Source: JAERML01 sp035687895 | GTDB lineage: Bacteria > Bacteroidota > Ignavibacteria > UBA10030 > UBA6906 | Direction of reading: 5' to 3' | Assembly: GCA_035687895.1 (NCBI GenBank) | Contig: DASRUE010000145.1 | Coordinates: 1 to 16,019, forward strand | Length of the DNA: 16,019 nucleotides | In this document: positions 8,701 to 14,823 of the stretch, piece by piece | How the letters are laid out: each line of letters starts with the position of its first letter | How positions within the stretch are numbered: the first letter of the stretch is position 1 | Notes under the pieces: generated by a model | Databases searched by the model: none | What the model saw: only the letters and a program-made list of their open reading frames with translations | Told to the model about the DNA's origin: nothing | Translations under genes and position numbers: made by a program

Positions 8701-9605
8701 AAAGTCCTTCAATCCAGGGGACCCCCTATCTCGTAGAGAGCAAGGACTCTGAGATCTTTGACGGTGTCCAACTTGCGTTCAACAATTCCTGGGTAATCGG
8801 ACAGGTGGATTCGCTCTCGGGATGGGCGAATAGCAGGAACTTCCGATATGATTTCGTGCGCGCGGAACTCTTCTCTGGTGCGTTACAAGGCATTCTCCGG
8901 CCGAACGACTACGACATGTGGTTTTCGAGTACAATTGTGGACACTTCCGCAATTCACCCGGACGGGCTCCCGGGAATTGACTATCCGATCCCGGTGAACT
9001 TCCGCATCCGCAACAGGACGGACAATACCTACCTGAAGTTCTACTACTACGACGGTGATTTGAACGGACAGATTTCAGCATTCGACCAACTGGTTTTCCT
9101 CGAACAAGGTCCGAGCGGCAGATTCGTACCCACGTGGACGCTATTCTTCAAAGATAGTGCGGCAAACTATGGACTTGGCGCAGGGGACACGCTTCATCTG
9201 AGAACCTCCAAGCCTTTCCGCCAGGGTGACGTTTTCGAGTTCACTACGGTTCTCCCGCGCATCGACAATGCTGTCGCGACGAACGAGCTCGAGCGCATTC
9301 GCGTGGTACCCAACCCGTATGTAACCGCGTCCTCGTTCGAACCTGGTTTGCCCCCCGGAATCACGAGCGGAAGAGGCCAGCGAAAAATCGATTTCATTCA
9401 CCTTCCCATCGGGGCATCGATCAAGATTTTTACAGCGCGCGGCGACCACGTGATCACGCTGTATCACGAGGGAAATATAGAAGACGGCACGGTCTCCTGG
9501 AATTTGAAGACGAAGGAGAACCTCGACATTGCATACGGCGTGTATTTCTACGTCGTTGAGTCACCTGTCGGCAATAAGACAGGCAAGATTGCCATCATTA
9601 AGTAG
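5745..9605 (+). CDS. Large secreted protein with Asp-rich loops, fibronectin III-like domain and C-terminal T9SS-like tail
   Basis: A 1286-residue exported protein of unrecognised function. Residues 1-22 are a signal peptide (LFLPLAIVVLHGTVFSQ). Asp/Asn/Gly-rich segments resembling calcium-binding thrombospondin-3 loops occur at 320-329 (DGLDNDGDAD), 416-428 (DGIDNDFDGLIDE), 478-489, 498-511 and 879-893 (DGIDNNGNGLIDAAD). Residues about 665-810 look like a fibronectin type III domain (PDKPRLSAVPGDKKVTLYWD ... FEGYKIYRS ... LYYYAVVAYD). The last 110 residues (about 1176-1286) resemble a FlgD/T9SS-type sorting fold: RVVPNPYV, IKIFTARGDHV, YGVYFYVVES, then GKIAIIK. Cell-surface or secreted placement is therefore likely. 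The ATG lies one base after the receptor stop, and its GGAG (5734-5737) lies inside the receptor gene, so translation is probably coupled. It may form a complex with that receptor, but this is inference from gene order. Confidence 0.82.
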   Translation: MKTATFLFLPLAIVVLHGTVFSQYGDRQYRRTAILNGNQVRTVFGNWGVIGQPGEQGKRGAWKDDNNGYLGDVSPVVGAEVRWQDTTFHSVVTPPTGRPTAIRDEDPATGIPWTWEPVGGYFAASPNQSIAISNNPSSWPGAPGWPDKQSDLNDPGWIGSWNGYFGKRISADLETYFVMDDNSDERFNIARNNPRGIALQPDALNPQRKGLALEMRVRGLQWAQFVAKDNIFWLYEIKNTGTTNYDRAVFGMLVGTYVGVTSTESANEFDDDWSFYDVRENITYTGDFDRNTTRNPRWNQRFQVGMVGYAFLESPGNPFDGLDNDGDADSSLVGRTAPQFNSFRFDSTLVAVGTRLVIIENDFSRRLVTVPTDSIRVKTRGMRDSIWVYPGRTKLAEGNILTDQTGNTFINPNAYDGIDNDFDGLIDENFYLHYRQIKRTRTVPPITLIDILRPVRYVDFVTGNGTSNLSMIDERRNDRFDNDNDWSRDKRTGQLLFDGDGNLVDDVGRDGIQGTNDFGERDGQATSGYDAVGNDTNLPGEANVDKTDVDESDQVGLSSFFYFTPANGVRLGDDEWMWRALAPGAFDVPNNIRNNRPESGVDGDFIYGSGYFPLLAGATERFSLALVFGGGKGGGVNEDIADLLKNKRTVQKIYDANYQFPTPPDKPRLSAVPGDKKVTLYWDRRAEASVDPVLKTKDFEGYKIYRSTDPNFSDLFTITDGSGTPQGYRPLAQFDLRDSIKGYFQPTGELFEAAAGYNIFLGEETGLQHSYVDSGDIDNGRLYYYAVVAYDRGDDANKIFPSENTKQVSILATGETQYDINVAVVRPNAKPAGYVTPADGVTLPHTSVVGTGNIVYSVLDETRVNAHTYQVSFLDTQVDGIDNNGNGLIDAADSTEWDRITTSYIVHDLTEYVERFTSRDTGLVYLARKNIILPTVTVRDPQGAIVQPTKYVVDATLGTVRGAAPGDLPVVSGQYSIAYQYYPVFKSPSIQGTPYLVESKDSEIFDGVQLAFNNSWVIGQVDSLSGWANSRNFRYDFVRAELFSGALQGILRPNDYDMWFSSTIVDTSAIHPDGLPGIDYPIPVNFRIRNRTDNTYLKFYYYDGDLNGQISAFDQLVFLEQGPSGRFVPTWTLFFKDSAANYGLGAGDTLHLRTSKPFRQGDVFEFTTVLPRIDNAVATNELERIRVVPNPYVTASSFEPGLPPGITSGRGQRKIDFIHLPIGASIKIFTARGDHVITLYHEGNIEDGTVSWNLKTKENLDIAYGVYFYVVESPVGNKTGKIAIIK

Positions 9606-9613
9606 GACAGCCC

Positions 9614-10672
9614 ATGAAGACACCACTTCGAGTTCTTACTGCACAGCTCGCGGCTGCACTCTTGGCGATGGCTCTCCTTCAAGCGGCGGCACTCAGCCAG
9701 TCCAAGGTCGCCACGACGGCTGCCCAGTTTCTTGGGATTTCTGTCGGCCCAAAGGCGATGGCCATGGGGAGCGCCTACGTTGCCTCCACTTCCGACGTGA
9801 CATCGCTTTACTGGAACCCGGGAGCATTCTCGCAGGCGCAGAAGACGGAGTTCGCGTTCTCAAACACGGAGTGGCTGGTCGGGACGAAGTTCCGATGGTT
9901 CGGGTTGATGTATAACATTGATGGTGAGAACGCGGTCGGGCTCAGTTTCACGCAGCTCGACTACGGAGAAGACGAAGTGACGACGGTACAGTTTCCCAAT
10001 GGGACAGGAGAGAAGTGGTCGGCCAGCGACCTGTCGATTGCCGTATCCTATGCGCGTACACTCACTGACAGGTTTTCCATCGGCGGATCGGTAAAATATG
10101 TAAACCAGACCATCTGGAACGAATCCGCCAGTGCATTTGCGTTTGACCTTGGCCTTCTTTTCATCACGGGGTTCAATGACATGCGTTTGGGGATGTCCAT
10201 GTCCAATTTCGGTGGCGATCTGAAACTCGATGGCCAGGACTTGTTGAACCGTGTTGACATTGACCCAGGGAATTCGGGATCCAACAAGACACTCGTGGGA
10301 TCCTTGAAGACGGACGCATGGCCGATGCCGTTGTTGTTCCGGATTGGCGTTGCGATGGATGTCGTCAAGAGCGACGAGGTCAGGGTTACGCTCGCAACCG
10401 ATGCACTCCGGCCGGGTGACAACGAAGAGTCGCTCAACTTCGGCGGTGAAGTGGGTTGGCGTGAAATGGTGTTTCTCCGGGGCGGATATAAATCACTCTT
10501 CCGTGTTGGCAGCAAGGTGTTCGACAGGCAGGAAGAGCAAGAAGGTCTTTCTTTTGGTGCAGGGCTCAAGTACCAGGCGGAAGGCGTTGCGACGGTGGCG
10601 GTGGACTATGCATTCACGAAATTTGGGCTCTTCGGCAATCTGAATACAATCTCGCTTTCCATAGGTCTTTGA
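9614..10672 (+). CDS. PorV/PorQ-family outer-membrane beta-barrel protein
   Basis: A 352-residue protein with a signal peptide (about 1-29, ending ALSQS) and a predicted beta-barrel. The conserved N-terminal block of the PorV/PorQ (UPF0164-like, FadL-related) family is clear at 39-72: FLGISVGPKAMAMGSAYVA followed by SLYWNPGAF. Alternating hydrophobic strands continue to the end (NTISLSIGL). In Porphyromonas and Flavobacterium, PorV is the shuttle that carries T9SS cargo from the translocon to the attachment complex. Many FCB genomes hold several paralogues whose roles are not known. It starts 8 nt after the large secreted protein gene, with AGGA (9604-9607) overlapping that stop, so it belongs to the same transcription unit. 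T9SS-type tails occur in both flanking secreted proteins, so a role in their export or anchoring is plausible. It is not necessarily the housekeeping PorV. Confidence 0.88.
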   Translation: MKTPLRVLTAQLAAALLAMALLQAAALSQSKVATTAAQFLGISVGPKAMAMGSAYVASTSDVTSLYWNPGAFSQAQKTEFAFSNTEWLVGTKFRWFGLMYNIDGENAVGLSFTQLDYGEDEVTTVQFPNGTGEKWSASDLSIAVSYARTLTDRFSIGGSVKYVNQTIWNESASAFAFDLGLLFITGFNDMRLGMSMSNFGGDLKLDGQDLLNRVDIDPGNSGSNKTLVGSLKTDAWPMPLLFRIGVAMDVVKSDEVRVTLATDALRPGDNEESLNFGGEVGWREMVFLRGGYKSLFRVGSKVFDRQEEQEGLSFGAGLKYQAEGVATVAVDYAFTKFGLFGNLNTISLSIGL

Positions 10673-10692
10673 AATGGTTCAGACAAGATTAT

Positions 10693-10709
10693 CGTCCTTG
10701 ACAAGGACG
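10693..10709 (+). other. Intergenic hairpin between PorV-like and T9SS cargo genes
   Basis: CGTCCTT-GAC-AAGGACG forms a perfect 7-bp stem with a 3-nt loop, 20 bp after the PorV-like stop codon. No T-tract follows, so it is not a standard intrinsic terminator. It could be an RNA-processing or 3'-end-protecting structure that separates expression of the two genes, or it could be chance. The rest of the 111-bp gap shows no convincing promoter. Confidence 0.4.
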
Positions 10710-10773
10710 GCTCCACAGCGACAGTGGTACGTGCACTCTAGTCCATTCCACACAATCCACATTCATTACAATC

Positions 10774-10779
10774 AGGAGG
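10774..10779 (+). promoter_or_regulatory. Strong Shine-Dalgarno AGGAGG
   Basis: A perfect AGGAGG sits 4 nt before ATG 10784. It is the strongest ribosome-binding site in the window, suggesting high translation of the surface protein that follows. It fixes that start, and it argues against the loss of Shine-Dalgarno use typical of Bacteroidia. Confidence 0.8.
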
Positions 10780-10783
10780 CAAT

Positions 10784-12832
10784 ATGAAGAAGGGTTTACT
10801 TCTTGCCTTGGTTGTGTTGATCGTTACAGGGTTACTGACAGTCCCTGAAGCATTGGCGCAACAAAGGAACGTGACCTTCGTCGTGAACTCGGCAACGGTT
10901 CCCGATACGGTCAAAGCAGGCTACATCATGCAGATTCGGGGTGGCACGCCGCCACTGACATGGGATAATGCCACAGGGGGCGGACTGACGAACATCGGCG
11001 GTGACTACTGGTCCACCACGATACCCTTCGCTGTCGGAACGAACGTCCATTTCAAGATCTTCGCCGGTACGGACGGTTGGGAGCAGAACACGGTTGATGT
11101 CAACGGCAACAATGATGGAAATCGTTCTTACATTGTTGCGGATCGAGACACCGTATTGGAGGTACAGTACTTCAATAACGGTCCATCGAGCCGTCCGCAG
11201 TATTTCCGTCCGTGGAGCACGGTTCCCGACACATTTATCAACGTGTACTTCCGCGTGAACATGCTGGGTGCCGATCAAGTACAGCGTTTTAACTACGCCG
11301 ACTCGGTGGATGGCGATTCCGTTGGTGTCCGCGGCGGTGGTCCAGCAGGCGGGGACTTGAACTGGTCGCCGACATTCTATTTGACGAAGGAGCAACCGGC
11401 ATCCAACGGCGGGTTCACCTTTGTTGCGCGGTATTTCAAGTCAGCACGCGTTCGCATTCCGAAGAGTGCCGTCACGGAAGGTCAAAGCATCGAATACAAG
11501 TATCTCATTGGTTCCGACTGGGGACGAGATGAACTGCAGGGGCAGCCGAATCGCAGCTTCAATATCCCTATCGGCAAGAAAGACACAACCATCTCCTGGA
11601 AGAACTTCGACAACATCACGCCCAGTACACGTGTAAACGCCGATACCGTTGTGGTCACATACATCGTGAACATGACGAAGGCGCTGAACAGCGGCGGGTT
11701 CTCGACCGGTGATACCGTAGTCGTTCGTTCGGGGTATTTTAGTACCGCAGGTGCGGTTAGTGAAAAGCGCGTGTTGTTGCAGGTTGGGGCATCCTACCAG
11801 GCGCGTGACACAATTGTTACTTCTAGAAATAACCTGCTTGACTACCAGTACTATCTCGTGAAAAACGGAGTTGAAACCAGAGAGAACTACTACAACTTCG
11901 ACTATGTGGGCGAGTTGCCGGCGGAAGCCGAACGCCGTCAGGTTCTCGTTCCCGCGGCAGGCGGACTCACGGTGCGAGATACCGCAACAAGCATCACGAA
12001 CGCGCGTCGTCAGCCAGACTTCGCGAACCAACGTCGGCTGAATCAGAACGTCTTGGTCCGGTGGGAAGTGGATCTGCGTCCAGCGTATTATCAAGTGCTC
12101 TCGGGTGATACGCTTTATGACATTCAAGGAACGTTCACGATTTCCCATCCCGACTCAGTCTATCCTTCCGGCGTCTGGATCAACGGTCCCGCCACGAACG
12201 GGTGGGCGACATGGGGCGCTTCGCTCCGAAGCGACACGACAAGGAAGATGTGGGATAATGGAACAAATGGCGACCAGGTCGCGAACGACTCCATTTTTAC
12301 ACGCTTTATCTTGGCATCACCCGACAGTTTTGGTATCGGGACAAAGGGGCAAATTGGCCAGGTCTACAAGTTCGGTATCAAGGGGGGCGACAATGAAGGC
12401 GGACGTGGTGGATTCGGCAACAACCACGCCACCAATATCAGCGATGCAACTGGTAACTATGTTGTCTCCGAGCAATGGGGCGCTATCAACCCGGCATACT
12501 ATGACGCGTGGGACTTTGACCTCCGTGTGCCCCGTGTAACGGGTGTACGGGAATTGCCCGGGCTCCCGACCGCATTCGACCTGACTCAGAACTATCCGAA
12601 CCCGTTCAACCCTACCACGAATATTGAATATGTGGTGCCGTCGCAGACCTTCGTAACGTTGAAGGTGTATAACTTGCTCGGGCAGGAAGTGGCTACTCTG
12701 GTGAACGGGGTGCAGAAGCCCGCCCGCTACGTGGTGGACTTCAACGCGAATCGTCTCGCCAGCGGCATCTACTTCTACACGCTGACGGCTGGCCAGTTCG
12801 TGAGCACGAAAAAAATGGTTCTCATGAAGTAG
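10784..12832 (+). CDS. T9SS-secreted protein with four related beta-sandwich modules, putative starch/glucan binding
   Basis: A 682-residue secreted protein. The signal peptide is about 1-26 (KKGLLLALVVLIVTGLLTV...ALAQQ). Four modules start with the same strand pattern: NVTFVVNSATV (29-39), NVYFRVNML (153-161), VVTYIVNMTKA (290-300) and NVLVRWEVDL (422-431). Each is followed 9-20 residues later by a DTV/DSV-x-x-RG-like strand (41-54, 177-185, 310-317, 441-450). This order, together with YWSTTIPFAVGTNVHFKIF (75-93) and IEYKYLIG (236-243), resembles CBM20/CBM48-type starch-binding folds and SusE/SusF-like repeats. No catalytic domain is seen. Residues about 594-682 are a full T9SS type A sorting domain: YPNPFNPTTNIEY (604-616), VYNLLGQEVATL (628-639), LASGIYFYTL (658-667) and KKMVLMK. 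Export to the cell surface through T9SS is therefore predicted. Glucan binding is inferred from module shape and from the neighbouring GH31-like, ABC and LacI genes. Modules 3 and 4 are the least certain. Confidence 0.85.
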   Translation: MKKGLLLALVVLIVTGLLTVPEALAQQRNVTFVVNSATVPDTVKAGYIMQIRGGTPPLTWDNATGGGLTNIGGDYWSTTIPFAVGTNVHFKIFAGTDGWEQNTVDVNGNNDGNRSYIVADRDTVLEVQYFNNGPSSRPQYFRPWSTVPDTFINVYFRVNMLGADQVQRFNYADSVDGDSVGVRGGGPAGGDLNWSPTFYLTKEQPASNGGFTFVARYFKSARVRIPKSAVTEGQSIEYKYLIGSDWGRDELQGQPNRSFNIPIGKKDTTISWKNFDNITPSTRVNADTVVVTYIVNMTKALNSGGFSTGDTVVVRSGYFSTAGAVSEKRVLLQVGASYQARDTIVTSRNNLLDYQYYLVKNGVETRENYYNFDYVGELPAEAERRQVLVPAAGGLTVRDTATSITNARRQPDFANQRRLNQNVLVRWEVDLRPAYYQVLSGDTLYDIQGTFTISHPDSVYPSGVWINGPATNGWATWGASLRSDTTRKMWDNGTNGDQVANDSIFTRFILASPDSFGIGTKGQIGQVYKFGIKGGDNEGGRGGFGNNHATNISDATGNYVVSEQWGAINPAYYDAWDFDLRVPRVTGVRELPGLPTAFDLTQNYPNPFNPTTNIEYVVPSQTFVTLKVYNLLGQEVATLVNGVQKPARYVVDFNANRLASGIYFYTLTAGQFVSTKKMVLMK

Positions 12833-12900
12833 GTTCACGCATGGCGTACCGGGTGAGTCGATTTGGTAAGTTGATTCCCCCGCGTACCTCTATTTTCTTC

Positions 12901-12924
12901 AGGGCGGGAAGCAATTCCCGCCTT
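12901..12924 (+). terminator. Probable intrinsic terminator after the T9SS cargo gene
   Basis: GGCGGGAA (12903-12910) pairs perfectly with TTCCCGCC (12915-12922) across a GCAA tetraloop of the stable GNRA type. One G-T and one A-T pair extend the stem to 10 bp. It lies 70 bp after the stop codon. The following sequence has TT and then TATTTT after a short GACG interruption, so the U-tract is imperfect. Termination is likely but may be partial; a transcript-stabilising 3' hairpin is the alternative. Confidence 0.6.
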
Positions 12925-12950
12925 GACGTATTTTGGGAGTCTTGTATTCT
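12923..12950 (+). promoter_or_regulatory. Possible promoter of the parvulin chaperone gene
   Basis: TTGACG (12923-12928) and TATTCT (12945-12950) are separated by 16 bp and would start transcription near 12957, about 18 nt before the ATG. The -35 element begins on the base after the terminator stem core, so the two signals abut. The -10 element matches consensus at only 4 of 6 positions. Confidence 0.35.
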
Positions 12951-12974
12951 CGTAACGCACCATTCTGACACCGC

Positions 12975-14801
12975 ATGACTTTTGGACCCAAGCGCGTACT
13001 CATCCTTGTCGTTACCCTCGCAACGATAGCACCCACTCCCATTCGTTCCCAATCGTTGCGGGATGGCGAGTCATACGTCGGGAAAGCGGGTGAACAGTTT
13101 ATTTCGGAACAAGAATTCCTCCAACGATTTGAGTTGCTCCCTTCGCTGTACCGAGACAGGAAGTCCCAGCTGGAAACGGCAAAACTCGAGCTTCTGTATT
13201 CGATTATAGCGGAGAGGCTCCTTGCACAGGAGGCCGAGGCGCGTGGGTTGGTGAGCGACACACTCTTTCAGCGTGAATTCGGTGAGATCAATGCTCTCTT
13301 TGCGCGGGACCAGTTGTATCGAGACGAAGTAAGCGCAAAGGTGACGGTTACGCAGGATGAGATCCGCAACGGTATTGCCCAGGCACAACGTCAGATACTC
13401 GTGTCGTTCCTGTTCTTTGGGAAGGAGGAAGATGCGAGATTCATTCGCAGCAGGATCAGGACAGTCCAAGAATTTGACAGGTTGCGGCTTGACTCAACGA
13501 TGCTTGCGTTGCGTGATACTGCAACGGTGATTTGGGGAAATGCTGAGCCTGCAGTGGAAGAAGCAGCGTATGTACTGAAACCGGGGGAGGTTTCACCTGT
13601 GATCATGGCGGGCAACGGGTACTACATCTTTGTCCGTACTAAGGTCGTATCAAGCAAGTTCTTTGCAGGAATGCAGCCCGGTGTCCTTCGCGAGTATGTT
13701 GCAGAGAAGATTCGGGTCCGCAAAGAGCGCGTACGCGCATCGGAATTTGTGGATGAGATTCTCCGTGACAAGGTGGGGTACGCACGCCCTGAGCCGTTCA
13801 AGCTTGTGGCCCGTGCTTTCATTGAGGTCTTCGGCAGGGAGGACCGGGATTCGCTGATCATCTTGACCCTTGAGCGCTCCTTGGGCGTACGCAAGGTGCT
13901 GGGTGCGACTGCCAACGACACTCTGGTTGTCGCGGGAAATACGGTGTGGACATGCGAACAAGTGATCGACCGCTTGATGTCGCGACGGTTTGCGCTCCCC
14001 CGCGTAGAGGTGAAGAACATGCCGCCGCGACTGAACGGGGAGATCAAGCTGATGGTACAGCAGGAGCTTCTCGGGCAGGAAGCACTGCGGCGTGGTCTGG
14101 ATGGTTCACCGGAAGTCCGTCGGCAGCTGGAGATGTGGCGGTCCGCATACCTTGCCGAGATGATAAAAGGATATGTCGCGGATCGTGTCATCGTCTCCGA
14201 TGCGGAAGTCTATGCTTATCTGAAATCACGTAATGGACAGGAGGTGCTGCCGCGAGTCCAACTCCGTGAATTGCAAACGGGCACTTTGGAGGAAATGCGC
14301 AATGCGCTTGCAGATCTGGAATCAGGAATTTCCTGGGAGAACGTCGTGACCCGTTGGTCGAACGATGAAAATGCGAAGAGTTCCGGCGGGGTCACACCTC
14401 CGTTTGCAATTACGGCACGGCCTCCACTCGGTGAGATTGCAGGTCAGATGAGGGTGGGCGAGCGTTACGGTCCCCTACGAGCAGAGCATGGTGTGATCTA
14501 TTTCGAGCTTCTGAAAAAAGAATCATTTCGGCCTGCAGGGGATACATCATTCACTGCAGCGCGGGAGGATCTCCTTCGTCGGAAGCAACGGCGAACGCTG
14601 ACTTTGTTTCTTGCACAAATCGGAGGGGAGCGCGGGTTTGCCACTTATCAAGACCGGTTGTCGAAGCTCAAAGTATCCCCCATTCCAATGATGACGTTCC
14701 GATATCTGGGGTTTGGCGGAAGGATGCTGGCCGTTCCCTTTGTTCAACCCCTCATCGATTGGCTCGAGGTCGAACCGCCGACAACGAAAATCTTCCCGTA
14801 A
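12975..14801 (+). CDS. SurA/PpiC-like periplasmic peptidyl-prolyl isomerase chaperone with two parvulin modules
   Basis: A 608-residue exported protein. Residues 1-25 form a signal peptide (VLILVVTLATIAP...RSQ). A SurA-type helical segment (about 36-125, with ISEQEFLQRFELL and a long amphipathic stretch ending YRDEVSAKVTVTQDEI) is followed by a degenerate parvulin-like domain (about 135-225, ending VIMAGNGYYIFVRTKVV). A second helical segment (about 350-415, LMVQQELLGQEALRRGLDGSPEV in part) leads into a more typical parvulin domain (about 420-515), with LPRVQLREL, SWENVVTRWSNDENAKSSGG and a GVIYFELLKKE closing strand. Related proteins chaperone outer-membrane proteins and isomerise prolyl bonds. 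The ATG at 12975 gives a good signal peptide, but no Shine-Dalgarno is visible and the predicted leader is very short. The adjoining genes encode outer-membrane and secreted proteins, possible clients, but a general role is equally likely. Confidence 0.85.
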   Translation: MTFGPKRVLILVVTLATIAPTPIRSQSLRDGESYVGKAGEQFISEQEFLQRFELLPSLYRDRKSQLETAKLELLYSIIAERLLAQEAEARGLVSDTLFQREFGEINALFARDQLYRDEVSAKVTVTQDEIRNGIAQAQRQILVSFLFFGKEEDARFIRSRIRTVQEFDRLRLDSTMLALRDTATVIWGNAEPAVEEAAYVLKPGEVSPVIMAGNGYYIFVRTKVVSSKFFAGMQPGVLREYVAEKIRVRKERVRASEFVDEILRDKVGYARPEPFKLVARAFIEVFGREDRDSLIILTLERSLGVRKVLGATANDTLVVAGNTVWTCEQVIDRLMSRRFALPRVEVKNMPPRLNGEIKLMVQQELLGQEALRRGLDGSPEVRRQLEMWRSAYLAEMIKGYVADRVIVSDAEVYAYLKSRNGQEVLPRVQLRELQTGTLEEMRNALADLESGISWENVVTRWSNDENAKSSGGVTPPFAITARPPLGEIAGQMRVGERYGPLRAEHGVIYFELLKKESFRPAGDTSFTAAREDLLRRKQRRTLTLFLAQIGGERGFATYQDRLSKLKVSPIPMMTFRYLGFGGRMLAVPFVQPLIDWLEVEPPTTKIFP

Positions 14802-14823
14802 GTGATCCCATCGTCAGGGTGAA

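Noticed and set aside
10767..10772. TACAAT resembling a -10 element
   Set aside because: A start from it would fall at or beyond the ribosome-binding site, and no -35 element is spaced correctly upstream.
11441..12148. 235-codon open frame on the minus strand
   Set aside because: It is antisense to the four-module T9SS protein gene, with no domain and no ribosome-binding site that I could recognise.
12217..12233. Perfect 7-bp hairpin CGCTTCG-CTC-CGAAGCG
   Set aside because: It lies inside the coding sequence of the T9SS protein with no T-tract and is explained as chance codon sequence.
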